From positions 62,001 through 126,000 of the forward strand of contig JAVTVY010045423.1 of assembly GCA_036873755.1 (NCBI GenBank): a DNA stretch of 64,000 bases, written 5' to 3'. Below the pieces are notes generated by a model. The model was not told the origin of the DNA and did not search any database. It saw nothing but the letters and a program-made list of their open reading frames with translations. Shown piece after piece: positions 43,787 through 56,194 of the stretch; position 1 is the first letter of the stretch, and the number at the start of each line of letters is the position of its first letter. Both the position numbers and the translations under genes were made by a program. The DNA comes from Hanleya hanleyi (lineage: Eukaryota > Mollusca > Polyplacophora > Lepidopleurida > Hanleyidae).

Positions 43787-46700
43787 AATGAAGCATGTAG
43801 GGTCTCGTAATGAAGCATGTAGGGTCTCGTAATGAAGCATGTAGGGTCTCGTAATGAAGCATGTAGGGTCTCGTAATGAAGTATGTAGGGTCTCGTAATG
43901 AAGCATGTAGGGTCTCGTAATGAAGCATGTAGGGTCTCGTAATGAAGTATGCAGGGTCTCGTAATGAAGCATGCAGGGTCTCGTAATGAAGTATGTAGGG
44001 TCTCGTAATGAAGCATGTAGGGTCTCGTAATGAAGCATGTAGGGTCTCGTAATGAAGTATGCAGGGTCTCGTAATGAAGTATGCAGGGTCTCGTAATGAC
44101 GCATGTACGGTCTCGTAATGAAGCATGTACGGTCTCGTAATGAAGCATGTAGGGTCTCGTAATGAAGCATGTAGGGTCTCGTAATGAAGCATGTAGGGTC
44201 TCGTAATGAAGCATGTAGGGTCTCGTAATGAAGTATGTAGGGTCTCGTAATGAAGTATGTAGGGTCTCGTAATGAAGTATGCAGGGTCTCGTTATGAAGT
44301 ATGTAGGGTCTCGTAATGAAGTATGTAGGGTCTCGTAATGAAGTATGTAGGGTCTCGTAATGAAGTATGTAGGGTCTCGTAATGAAGCATGTAGGGTCTC
44401 GTAATGAAGTATGCAGGGTCTCGTAATGAAGCATGTAGGGTCTCGTAATGAAGTATGTAGGGTCTCGTAATGAAGTATGTAGGGTCTCGTAATGAAGCAT
44501 GTAGGGTCTCGTAATGAAGTATGTAGGGTCTCGTAATGAAGCATGTAGGGTCTCGTAATGAAGCATGTAGGGTCTCGTAATGAAGTATGTAGGGTCTCGT
44601 AATGAAGCATGTAGGGTCTCGCAATGAAGTATGCAGGGTCTCGTAATGAAGTATGCAGGGTCTCGTAATGAAGTATGCAGGGTCTCGTAATGAAGTATGC
44701 AGGGTCTCGTAATGAAGCATGTAGGGTCTCGTAATGAAGCATGTAGGGTCTCGTAATGAAGCATGTAGGGTCTCGAAATTGAAGCATGTAGGGTCTCGTA
44801 ATGAAGCATGTAGGGTCTCGTAATGAAGCATGTAGGGTCTCGTAATGAAGCATGTAGGGTCTCGTAATGAAGCATGTAGGGTCTCGTAATGAAGTATGCA
44901 GGGTCTCGCAATGAAGCATGTAGGGTCTCGTAATGAAGCATGTAGGGTCTCGTAATGAAGTATGTAGGGTCTCGTAATGAAGCATGTAGTCTCGTAATGA
45001 AGCATGTAGGGTCTCGTAATGAAGTATGTAGGGTCTCTGTAATGAAGAATGTAGGGTCTCGTAATGAAGCATGTAGGGTCTCATAATGAAGCATGTAGGG
45101 TCTCGTAATGAAGTATGCAGGGTCTCGTAATGAAGCATGTAGGGTCTCGTAATGAAGCATGTAGGGTCTCGTAATGAAGCATGTAGGGTCTCGTAATGAA
45201 ACATGTAGGGTCTCGTAATGAAGCATGTAGGGTCTCGTAATGAAGCATGTAGGGTCTCATAATGAAGCATGTAAGGTCTCGTAATGAAGTATGCAGGGTC
45301 TCGTAATGAAGCATGTAGGGTCTCGTAATGAAGCATGTAGGGTCTCGTAATGAAGTATGTAGGGTCTCGTAATGAAGTATGTAGGGTCTCGTAATGAAGC
45401 ATGTAGGGTCTCGTAATGAAGTATTTAGGGTCTCGTAATGAAGTATGTAGGGTCTCGTAATGAAGTGTGTAGGGTCTCGTAATGAAGCATGTAGGGTCTC
45501 GTAATGAAGCATGTAGGGTCTCGTAATGAAGTATGTAGGGTCTCGTAATGAAGTATGTAGGGTCTCGTAATGAAGTATGCAGGGTCTCGTTATGAAGTAT
45601 GTAGGGTCTCGTAATGAAGTATGTAGGGTCTCGTAATGAAGTATGTAGGGTCTCGTAATGAAGTATGTAGGGTCTCGTAATGAAGTATGCAGGGTCTCGT
45701 AATGAAGTATGTAGGGTCTCGTAATGAAGCATGTAGCGTCTCGTAATGAAGTATGTAGGGTCTCGTAATGAAGTATGTAGGGTCTCGTAATGAAGCATGT
45801 AGGGTCTCGTAATGAAGTATGTAGGGTCTCGTAATGAAGCATGTAGGGTCTCGTAATGAAGTATGTAGGGTCTCGTAATGAAGCATGTAGGGTCTCGTAA
45901 TGAAGTATGTAGGGTCTCGTAATGAAGTATGTAGGGTCTCGTAATGAAGTATGTAGGGTCTCGTAATGAAGCATGTAGGGTCTCGTAATGAAGTATGTAG
46001 GGTCTCGCAATGAAGCATGTAGGGTCTCGTAATGAAGCATGTAGGGTCTCGTAATGAAGTATGCAGGGTCTCGTAATGAAGCATGTTGGGTCTCGTAATG
46101 AAGTATGTAGGGTCTCGTAATGAAGCATGTAGGGTCTCGTAATGAAGTATGTAGGGTCTCGTAATGAAGCATGTAGGGTCTCGTAATGAAGTATGTAGGG
46201 TCTCGTAATGAAGTATGTAGGGTCTCGTAATGAAGTATGTAGGGTCTCGTAATGAAGTATGCAGGGTCTCGTAATGAAGCATGTAGGGTCTCGTAATGAA
46301 GCATGTAGGGTCTCGTAATGAAGTATGTAGGGTCTCGTAATGAAGTATGTAGGGTCTCGTAATGAAGCATGTAGGGTCTCGTAATGAAGCATGTAGGGTC
46401 TCGTAATGAAGTATGTAGGGTCTCGTAATGAAGTATGTAGGGTCTCGTAATGAAGCATGTAGGGTCTCGTAATGAAGTATGCAGGGTCTCGTAATGAAGT
46501 ATGTAGGGTCTCGTAATGAAGCATGTAGGGTCTCGTAATGAAGTATGTAGGGTCTCGTAATGAAGCATGTAGGGTCTCGTAATGAAGCATGTAGGGTCTC
46601 GTAATGAAGCATGTAGGGTCTCGTAATGAAGTATGCAGGGTCTCGTAATGAAGCATGTAGGGTCTCGTAATGAAGCATGTAGGGTCTCGTAATGAAGTAT

Positions 46701-48655
46701 GTAGGGTCTCGTAATGAAGCATGTAGGGTCTCGTAATGAAGCATGTAGGGTCTCGTAATGAAGTATGTAGGGTCTCGTAATGAAGCATGTAGGGTCTCGT
46801 AATGAAGCATGTAGGGTCTCATAATGAAGCATGTAGGGTCTCGTAATGAAGTATGCAGGGTCTCGTAATGAAGCATGTAGGGTCTCGTAATGAAGCATGT
46901 AGGGTCTCGTAATGAAGTATGTAGGGTCTCGTAATGAAGCATGTAGGGTCTCGTAATGAAGCATGTAGGGTCTCGTAATGAAGCATGTAGGGTCTCGTAA
47001 TGAAGCATGTAGGGTCTCGTAATGAAGCATGTAGGGTCTCATAATGAAGCATGTAGGGTCTCGTAATGAAGTATGCAGGGTCTCGTAATGAAGCATGTAG
47101 GGTCTCGTAATGAAGCATGTAGGGTCTCGTAATGAAGCATGTAGGGTCTCGTAATGAAGCATGTAGGGTCTCGTAATGAAGTATGCAGGGTCTCGTAATG
47201 ATGTATGCAGGGTCTCGTAATGAAGTATGCAGGGTCTCGTAATGAAGTATGTAGGGTCTCGTAATGAAGTATGTAGGGTCTCGTAATGAAGTATGTAGGG
47301 TCTCGTAATGAAGTATGTAGGGTCTCGTAATGAAGCATGTAAGGTCTCGTAATGAAGTATGCAGGGTCTCGTAATGAAGCATGTAGGGTCTCGTAATGAA
47401 GTATGCAGGGTCTCGTAATGAAGCATGTAGGGTCTCGTAATGAAGTATGTAGGGTCTCGTAATGAAGCATGTAGGGTCTCGTAATGAAGTATGTAGGGTC
47501 TCGTAATGAAGCATGTAGGGTCTCGTAATGAAGTATGTAGGGTCTCGTAATGAAGTATGTAGGGTCTCGTAATGAAGCATGTAGGGTCTCGAAATGAAGT
47601 ATGTAGGGTCTCGTAATGAAGCATGTAAGGTCTCGTAATGAAGTATGTAGGGTCTCGTAATGAAGCATGTAGGGTCTCGTAATGAAGTATGTAGGGTCTC
47701 GTAATGAAGTATGTAGGGTATCGTAATGAAGCATGTAGGGTCTCGTAATGAAGTATGCAGGGTCTCGTAATGAAGTATGTAGGGTCTCGTAATGAAGCAT
47801 GTAGCGTCTCGTAATGAAGTATGTAGGGTCTCGTAATGAAGTATGTAGGGTCTCGTAATGAAGCATGTAGGGTCTCGTAATGAAGTATGTAGGGTCTCGT
47901 AATGAAGTATGTAGGGTATCGTAATGAAGCATGTAGGGTCTCGTAATGAAGTATGCAGGGTCTCGTAATGAAGTATGTAGGGTCTCGTAATGAAGCATGT
48001 AGCGTCTCGTAATGAAGTATGTAGGGTCTCGTAATGAAGTATGTAGGGTCTCGTAATGAAGCATGTAGGGTCTCGTAATGAAGTATGTAGGGTCTCGTAA
48101 TGAAGTATGTAGGGTCTCGTAATGAAGCATGTAGGGTCTCGTAATGAAGTATGCAGGGTCTCGTAATGAAGTATGCAGGGTCTCGTAATGAAGTATGTAG
48201 GGTCTCGTAATGAAGCATGTAGCGTCTCGTAATGAAGTATGTAGGGTCTCGTAATGAAGTATGTAGGGTCTCGTAATGAAGCATGTAGGGTCTCGTAATG
48301 AAGTATGTAGGGTCTCGTAATGAAGTATGTAGGGTCTCGTAATGAAGCATGTAGGGTCTCGTAATGAAGTATGCAGGGTCTCGTAACGAAGTATGCAGGG
48401 TCTCGCAATGAAGTATGCAGGGTCTCGTAATGAAGTATGTAGGGTCTCGTAATGAAGTATGCAGGGTCTCGTAATGAAGCATGTAGGGTCTCGTAATGAA
48501 GCATGTAGGGTCTCGTAATGAAGTATGCAGGGTCTCGTAATGAAGTATGCAGGATCTCGTAATGAAGCATGCAGGGTCTCGTAATGAAGCATGTAGGGTC
48601 TCGTAATGAAGTATGCAGGGTCTCGTAATGAAGCATGTAGGGTCTCGTAATGAAG
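43787..48655. repeat. Satellite of 22-bp units, about 220 copies
   Basis: The unit ATGAAGCATGTAGGGTCTCGTA has two common binary variant positions (GCATG/GTATG and GTAGG/GCAGG). Rare private variants (TAGCGTC, GGGTATCG, missing bases near 44990 and 45037) allow longer copies to be followed. The minus strand has no stop in any of the three frames, so overlapping frames up to 1133 codons appear, repeating a 22-residue period with MLHYETLHxSLRDP. A 198-bp (9-unit) higher-order repeat is visible at 47700-48230. It lies within intron 1 of the CUB-like gene. Confidence 0.97.
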
Positions 48656-48900
48656 CTCTCCTGGCCTGAAATTCGAGCGATATTGTTCATCATGATGTTA
48701 CCATGCCAGTCGCAGTCTACATGTCGAGCGCTTCAAGACGAGACCTTGCACGCCATAAATTTGGACCCAGGATGGCCCCTAAATCGCTCAAACGCATCTC
48801 TGTGCATCCCTAAAATGTCGTCTTTCATTACTACTCCTCGCCGTGCATGCGCAACATGATGTCACTTCCTGCCAATACCACACCAATGGTAGTCAACACC
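48656..48900. repeat. Right flank of the 22-bp satellite, similar to the foldback right arm
   Basis: It begins GAAGCTCTCCTGG, then TTTGGACCCAGGATGGCCCC and TTTCATTACTACTC.C, comparable with TTTGGACCACGGATGGCC and TTTTATTACTACCCTGC at 31985-32100. Similarity is moderate. Confidence 0.4.
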
Positions 48901-51735
48901 ACAAGGGCTTCAAAACGATACACTGCCATAATTGGTACCAATATGCACATGCGTCCCATGACCCCCCACCCCACCAAACTTTCTGCGGTACAGAACAACA
49001 AAACATGGAGCTGAAACTCCGTGACTTTATAGTTTATCATATTGGGGTCATTTTGAGCCAATTTGCATAAACCACCCTGCAGAGGATCATGGGTAAATTC
49101 AAGGTGGCGGAAACGTGGGATACCAGAAAAGAGATGTTTTTGTCACATTTCTTCAACATTTCTGCTTGTCCGCGATAAAAAGTGGGCAAAAACTATTTTA
49201 TTTCACACCACATTATTATTTATTAACTAATGCAGTTTTGCGAAGAAATTGCGCAAATAAGCAAATCGGGAAATCTGACCGTAAAATCGACAAAAACTGC
49301 CGTTTTTGAAAATGACGTCACTGTGACGTCATTAACCGTCTTGAATTTTTTTTTTTTACATTTTCTGGTAGAGCTTGACCCAAGGGTATAGTGTGGTAAG
49401 TTTCAGCCCCTAGCTTAAGAGATAAAAAAATTAGGGGGGCTCCCCCCACCCACCCCTCCAGGCCTGGACAGGTGCCAAAAAGCCCAGGCCAGATAGGGTT
49501 AACGTTTCTATACTACAATATATACCCCTCAAGCCAGGTATCAAAACAAATTCTAATGAACGACACAATGTTAATATATATCTTAAAACTGAAGTACCGT
49601 AATTTAATGTCACCCCTGATCATATAATCTTATTATGGAGCTGGGTCATTACCTATCACAGAGAGAACTTTATGACTGAAAATAAAAACTGATGACAGTG
49701 CCACATATTACATTTACATACTGCTGAAGTAGTCATTAAAATGTAATACTTATATCAAGCGAGGTCAATTTGAGGTCATTAAACCCGGCCTGGACAATGC
49801 GGTGTACCGAATTTGGGAAAGCGAGAGTGGGCTGATCCCGACCCTGGAATATTCAGTTTAAACTCATCGTACTTTATCTATTGGTCATTCTCTACCAGAA
49901 AAGGTGAACCAATAGTGACCTCTCAGTGATATCATTTTATTAAAAGTCAATGTTGGTTGAATTTTCAAATATTAATCTACACATGTTTCTACGCAAAAAC
50001 GGCGCAGTAAAAACTAGAAAATGATTCTTTTACAGTTAACAATATGTTTGTGTGCTTCATCGATGAAAATGGCAAAATTTCGAAGACGAACATTGAAAAC
50101 ACAATCTGTTAGTTCTGTAGATATACAGTCATGGTCGTCATTTCGAATCTACTCGGGCTCTGCTTACGCAAAACGATCTTAGTATGATGAGTTACAAAGG
50201 TCATTTTACAAATCTACGTTATTTCGGTGAACCAGAGAAAAGCTCACAGGGAATGGAGGCGTGCAGGTTCAAGGACGAATTGTGTCCTAAGATACCTTCC
50301 ATGTTGTGTTAATTATCTAGGCCGATGACTATCATATGTCATTCAGACAATTTGATCACATGCCACTCACATTCGCAACTTCTCGGGGATCTCCGGTGAC
50401 AGGTATCCCTCGAAGGACATGGAATCCATATTGGTCTATACGAGGTCATGTGATGTCTGAGTGGATTCATGTGATTAATCAAAATGTGACTGGCAGATTA
50501 GAAAACAAACGTTGACGTCAGTGGGACTGTATAACTAAAAACCACAATGCGATAGATTCATCTGTAAAACTGATACTGATGTGATTTTATATTTTTATGG
50601 ATCATAATTCACAAGATTGTCAATACACCTGACATCAATTTGGGATACTTAATGTATGATTTGTCAATCGACGGTCATACATCCGCGTTGGTGGTTTGGT
50701 TTGAGTAATGAGTACAAGGCGATTCCGAGAGTCACATATGAAGAACTATAGAAAACTCTTCTTAAGACTCCGAGAGAGTAAATCAGACCCCTCCATAGAT
50801 TTTCGCTCGGCATATCCACGAATGAGGTCACTCAATGCTGAAATACCGGCAATTCCCATACCAATTGATCGTCTTCAACGCAGCAAATATTATATGAGTG
50901 ATTATGTCTTGGTTCATTAAATTGAGGAATTGCCGAGCATCTGTCTTCTCAGGGTAGTAGGATCCCAGTTTCAGAAGTAGATGTTCTGGAATTCTTTCAT
51001 AATGTGCGGTTGGATAATTCCACCACTACTTCACTCCAAAATCATCCCGTCATCCACTTTATGATGATATATTCTTTGATCCATTAGTTACGTCTTGATG
51101 TATAATGAACCCAGTATATATGCTCTATCTTATCGGTTACCAACGATTGCGTTAGCTTTAAAAGTTAAAAGGTATGTAAAATCGAGCAGTTGTTGGGACA
51201 ATTTTAATTCTTCTGCCAAAATTTTACCACGGAGAAGATAAGGAGTATAGAACACACAGTAAACAACACGTACTTGTCAATGATTGGAACAATTTCTCGG
51301 AATAGAATCATCTATGTTACATGTATTTTTCAATTTTTAGTAAAGGGCAAAGAAGGGTGGATACTTCCTCTGTTGTCTTTGAGATAACAAAAGAGTGCTG
51401 CACCTGGCAACTTGCATTCTTCAATGTCCCAATGTGTCCACTACCAGGTACACTATCAAATATTGGTTATCAGGAGTGCACTACGAAATCGAAAACTTAA
51501 CACTTTTCAGGATTTTCCTCTGCGGAAGAAACCATCGTGCGAATCTCAGTTGGGGGATTAATCCCACTTTTTCCCCACCATGTCCAGGATATAACATCTC
51601 TAAATGTCTAGTATTCACTAATATAGACCTGGACATGTGCATGTACTAACTAACCAGCAATACTTCGGTGCTTGGGTTCAAAAGAACATCTTGGAGATGA
51701 AGAGGATTCGGTAAGTTTACAGATACGATACTTAC
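48901..51735. other. No gene recognised; palindrome at 49313-49331
   Basis: TGACGTCACTGTGACGTCA at 49313-49331 is a perfect 19-base inverted repeat with CRE-like TGACGTCA halves. 49336-49440 has T- and C-runs. Open frames at 50708-50920 and 51395-51649 (plus) lack motifs. Confidence 0.4.
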
Positions 51736-51814
51736 ATCTTTGGAAGGCATCCGTACATCCAATAAGAATGCAGAACAACACAAGGAATAATAAAGTTTCG
51801 CGAACAAGCGCCAT
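51736..51814 (-). CDS. Signal-peptide exon (first coding exon of the CUB-like gene)
   Basis: From the ATG at 51814 the frame reads MALVRETLLFLVLFCILIG then CTDAFQR and one extra base before a consensus donor GTAAGTATCG (from 51735). This is 79 nt, phase 1. The profile is a textbook secretory signal: short charged n-region, 12-residue hydrophobic core, cleavage likely after TDA or near it. An acceptor-like TTTTCTGTTCCCAG lies just before the ATG, so a 5' UTR exon may precede. The donor sequence and phase match those of the CUB-like and LDLa-like exons on the same strand. Confidence 0.7.
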
Positions 51815-54189
51815 TTCTGGGAACAGAAAATTCGAAAATATGTATCCTTAGTCAGAATAACAGTCTCTTCTTCAGCAGTTAGTAGATGGTTTTGGCTTTT
51901 TTAGATAGCGGGCTCCTACACCTGTTTGCTCGCCATGTATTCGAACGAATAAACATTCTTTGGCGTGGTTAGATACTTCGACTTGCTAATGATTCTCTTG
52001 CTGCTATGCGCCAGTTAAATCGTATTAATATGTTGAACAGTCATATTATAGATATACACACATCGACAAAGAATGTGAAAGGCTTGGTTGTCATGCTTTA
52101 TTACTTCCTCTTTGGTTCATTATATTAACGTTTTGAAAAGTTCTTTCAAATGTGTATCGCCGGACAAACTATGCTATGTTCGAGCCAAGAGGTTCTATTT
52201 TATTTTTTAAATGTCAATGACGGTTTAGTAGATCTTTGTAGAACGTGATGAGGTCGCTTTTTACGTAAGCAATCTGACGTACATGTAGGTCTATCTGTTT
52301 TACATTTCAAAAGTAAGTGTACAGTTTATCTCGCGAAACATTTAACTTATGTTAGTGAGAGGTGAACTATAAGGTCACCCGGTGTGAATCCACTTTGTCA
52401 ACAAGTGACTTGCTGTACGCACCATTGCCTGGCTTGTAGGATAATGAAATAAGTAGATAGATCTAGATACGTATATTTTCGATAAAGTATGAACATTAAT
52501 ATTAATAAATGAATGTAAGACCGGAAAATTTCTTTTTCATCTTTTTGAAGTTTATTCTCTGTCATTCCACTAATGTGGAAACGAACAACCCCGAATTAGC
52601 ATACCTTATCTTATCTAAATAGCAAAATATAATATCGATCTTTTCGAACCGTTTTGTACCAAGTATACTAATGAAACAATTGTCCGAGTTTTGACATTAA
52701 CGATTGTCTCTGCATTCTATTTTAAACGCTAATGACACAACATTGCAACAATTGTGTGATTGGTATTTGCTACCATCTTTCGGCTCACTGGTCGGAATAC
52801 CATGACACCAGCAACAATCAAAACCATATTAAAACATTCAGCATTTACTATTCCCAATACAATGGTCGATTGTTGATGAGATTTACAACAGTATAGCAAA
52901 CATTCATGATTCTCTGGCATACACAGAACAAGCAAAACTCTTTGTTCATTTGAACAACCTCCAGTGTGATTCCGTGTTCGATCCGCACTATGGGCATCGC
53001 AGTCATCCACACGAGACGTAAATACATGTATCGATTTATTGGACATGGCCATTTACAAGGGTTGTTTAGGGGCTCCGATTGGATTGAATTTTAAATTGTA
53101 TGTCATTTGTTGATTGTTTTTGTTTATGTTTATGTTTATTTAACATCAATCTCTAGAGATCCAAGGGATCCAGTTACAGAGACGATAACAATGTATGTAC
53201 ATATAACAATGAATAAGAGAAAATCATAATATTTAGTATTAAAGTATAACGGCTAATAAATTAAAATCACTATATTTAACATATAATTATAAAGAGTATA
53301 TAAGTTAGGCACTGAGTATAATATTCTATATAAAAGCGTATATTTCCGATTAAATCATTACTCAACATTAGAATTACATGTAAAGGTATATTAAAATAGT
53401 TCTGCATAGATTAGAAAACCGTATATCTACACTTATTTTTAAAAGAAGTTATACTGCTGAAAATATCTAATTGTAAGAGCATTGTGAGCATTTCCACAAT
53501 ACGAGCAGCGATGAAGAATCGCAGTGAGCCGTTTGCATCCGGTAACACTGACATTTTCGTGAATAATATTTCCAATGAACAACATTGAATAAAGGCCTGC
53601 CATGTTCTCCACGTGAAGTACGGGCTCATACACCTCTGGTTGAAGGTGCGTCCTCTAAGTCCTCTTCATGTAATTCACATGTACATAATTCTACATATAC
53701 AAAAGCTAAAAAAATAATAATAAACGAAATGAATGTATGCATAGGTAATTAGTTACAATACATAAAATATAATAATATAAAATTTAAAACAAATAAATAG
53801 GACTTATCAATCAAATACAATTCACGAGTGTTTAAAAAAACTTAATACTGAAAATCGCGGTAAATGATGGTGTCCCATAACGGAAATTTGGGTCTTTTCC
53901 AGAATTTTCGATGGTATTTCCGTTTCAGTGAATTCTCCATACACTTTCGCAATATCAACCATGTTTTACATGTAAATGAATTACAGAATGAACGCTCAAA
54001 TCCCTACTTGAAAACACATAAAAAAATTCAAGTCACAAGTCTAAACATCAGGGAGGAAATCGAAACTATTTGGAACGAAAGTGCATAAAATTCTGAGCGA
54101 AAACTTAGAAAATGAATGAGAAAATAAAACAGAAAAAAGCGCAAAATAATTTTCTTTGCACCGGAAATAATTTCCTAGATTATTGTCCT
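51815..54189. other. No gene recognised upstream of the signal-peptide exon
   Basis: Minus frame 52729-53052 (107 codons) has several Cys and a hydrophobic stretch (IVLGIVNAECFNMVLIVAG) but no family. Minus frames at 53411-53633 also lack motifs. TTTATGTTTATGTTTATTTA at 53121-53140 looks like a retroposon tail. Promoter elements could not be defined. Confidence 0.3.
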
Positions 54190-54665
54190 CGTGCATGGAG
54201 GAAATAGTGTTCTCCTCGGTGAAACATTTGTCCTCGAAATAGTTTCCTGCAAGAGGGAAATATTATTTTCACGGAGTGGATATCTTATGTTGAAGAATGT
54301 TTTCTCGGCAGCGGAAATTGAAAATATTATATCCCCGCGGATGCTTTTCCTCAGCTGTGGAATTACTGACCTTCAAGCTGAAAATGCTATCTCCTCGGTG
54401 AAAGTTGTTTATACTGCTATCGAAATATGATCTCCGCAGTGGAAATAGTCTTCTCACCAGTGAAAATTGGAAACATTATATCCGCGTTGGAAATAATTTC
54501 CTCCGAGATGGAAATTGTTTCTTCCGCATAGAAAATAGTTTCTTCTGCGATGGAAATATTATCTCATCTGTGGAAATACTGGAGGAAATAATTTTCGCTG
54601 TGCAAATATTATCTGCGCGGTGGAAATGGTTTCCTTCGCAGTGGAAATATTATCTGTAGTGAGGA
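54190..54665. repeat. Degenerate ~30-bp repeats (GTGGAAATATTATCTCCGCG)
   Basis: At least a dozen diverged units with GGAAAT and TCCTCGGTG/TCTCCGCG motifs at 28-32-base spacing. Plus frames here are repeat products. Confidence 0.75.
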
Positions 54666-54699
54666 ATACTACATGAAAACTTGGAAGACAAGGACTCGA

Positions 54700-55215
54700 A
54701 GAAAGGAACAAAGTCAAGTGTAGAAATCAAAAGTGCATCTGCCTGGATGCTTTTATAATAATAGTCTCCATGAAAAATAGGGAAGGCTAATAGGATCCAC
54801 GCAGAAATAAAGTTCATTTAAGATAAAGTTCAACACCGTATGTACAGGTAAGTCAATCCAGCTGAATAAGGTCCGTGTAAGTATACACCGATGGATAGTG
54901 CATACCAGATGAACAAAGTTCGTGCATGTCAATATTTCATTCAGCATAAATCTTCAGCTTGGACAAGCGAGTTGATGAAATGAAATGAACTCCACATAGA
55001 TGAGAAATTGTAATAATTCCACAGAATAATGCGCGCACAAGTAAAGTTCAGTATGGAATGTTAGTAGTTCACGCACATTGAAAGGGACTTCTGAAGCGCC
55101 ACACGCGTGATACGATACGTAAACAACTCCAAGCAGAATATCTCACAGGTCAATCCCACACAAGTAAATCCACTGAATAATTTCCCACACAGGTAAGTAT
55201 CCTCGATTTGAATTG
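54700..55215. repeat. Degenerate repeats (ACAAGTAAATCCACTGAATAATT), left of the Naiad element
   Basis: Units become clearer toward 55140-55200 and match the array on the far side of the Naiad element (59090-59235), so one array was split by the insertion. Confidence 0.65.
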
Positions 55216-55352
55216 TACACTATGATTGTCTTTTTGAATTTGGTGCTAATACTGTTATATGGAATATGAAATAGGTCTTTGGATTATGGACGCGGATATT
55301 CTCTAATGGACGACGGCTGGATTATGGATGACGGACTAGACGCTTGTAATTT
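55216..55352 (+). repeat. Naiad 5' pseudo-LTR
   Basis: TATGATTGTCTTTTTGAATT to GACGCTTGTAA, a direct copy of 58622-58758. Pseudo-LTRs in Penelope-like elements arise from tandem insertion, with the upstream unit being a 5'-truncated copy. Confidence 0.88.
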
Positions 55353-55358
55353 TAACCT

Positions 55359-55958
55359 GTGTATGCCTGGATTCTGCTGGTGGACAAGTTGTCCCCGAGG
55401 CCGGGCCCCTGCACACCAAACCCTCATAACATAATGGATACAATACAAAGAAATAATATTAAGACAGACCCGAGGAACCTTAGTGCAGGTTTCTTGGCCG
55501 AGTCTCTAATAGTTCGAAATGCACTAAGACCTTTTTCAATCCAAATGACAGATATATTTCTGACAGCAAAGCAAGGCCACGACATCAAACCTTGTAATAT
55601 TGCGCTTGATGATTGTTTAGCACCGAATTCTACATGTAATAATTTCAAAAATTTTAAGTGTGGACATCGTGGATGTCTCACGTGTCCACTCCTTAATACG
55701 TCAGCTTCATTTAGTTCCGCGTTAACTGGTAACTCATATTCTATCAACTCGTATGTTGATCTTAGTTGTTCTACTACAAACTGTATTTATTTAGTTTCCT
55801 GTAAGAAGTGTGGTCAACAGTATGTTGGCAAGACCACCCAAAGACTCCATCTTAGGGTGAACGGTCACAGAAAATCCGTTAGGAAAAAGCAATTGCTTAT
55901 AGGTAGACATTTTTCTGGACCCGACCATGGCTGGGATAACTTAGTATTCAGATCATAG
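55359..55958 (+). CDS. Naiad ORF, N-terminal GIY-YIG endonuclease part
   Basis: 199 codons. After a leader come KCGHRGCLTCPLL (Cys/His zinc site of Penelope nucleases), a loop, then CIYLVSCKKCGQQYVGKTTQ and RLHLRVNGHRKSV, which hold the paired tyrosine strands and the catalytic-helix Arg of the GIY-YIG fold. It stops at TAG 55956-55958. The domain continues in another frame to 56173 with RELFWMLELGSVFPFGLND, which carries the likely catalytic Glu. The enzyme would nick target DNA for priming. The frame break removes the C-terminal third, so this copy is probably inactive unless the break is a sequencing or assembly error. Confidence 0.85.
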   Translation: MYAWILLVDKLSPRPGPCTPNPHNIMDTIQRNNIKTDPRNLSAGFLAESLIVRNALRPFSIQMTDIFLTAKQGHDIKPCNIALDDCLAPNSTCNNFKNFKCGHRGCLTCPLLNTSASFSSALTGNSYSINSYVDLSCSTTNCIYLVSCKKCGQQYVGKTTQRLHLRVNGHRKSVRKKQLLIGRHFSGPDHGWDNLVFRS

Positions 55959-56194
55959 ACGTCGTCTATCCATCTACTAAGGATTCCCCCTTTGGATTTG
56001 AGAGAAAAATCCGACAGCGGGAATTATTCTGGATGCTAGAACTTGGGTCAGTGTTTCCGTTTGGTTTAAATGATAATGTCAGTGAGTTCGGCAATGCTAC
56101 AAACCGCCGTTCAAATATATCCAACATTACCCAACTATTTAAACCCCATCAACGGAGACAACGCAGCCATGGTTAGCGAAAGTTTAATAGTTCG

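Larger units (their letters stand above)
32919..51735 (-). other. Intron 1 of the CUB-like gene (18.8 kb)
   Basis: Joins the signal-peptide exon to the CUB exon, both phase 1; the split codon becomes T+GG (Trp). It contains a plus-strand LINE with nested MITE, a foldback element, a SINE-like sequence and a 4.9-kb satellite. Further small phase-1 exons inside it cannot be excluded; the minus frame at 32940-33185 was considered and lacks a clear donor. Confidence 0.5.

Noticed and set aside
43787..48655. CRISPR array
   Set aside because: Units are contiguous without spacers, and the context is eukaryotic.
43653..48693. Very long minus-strand ORFs (up to 1133 codons) with 22-residue repeats
   Set aside because: They come from a 22-bp satellite without stop codons; three overlapping frames are equally open and the array sits in an intron. 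No flanking coding or start context supports a protein.
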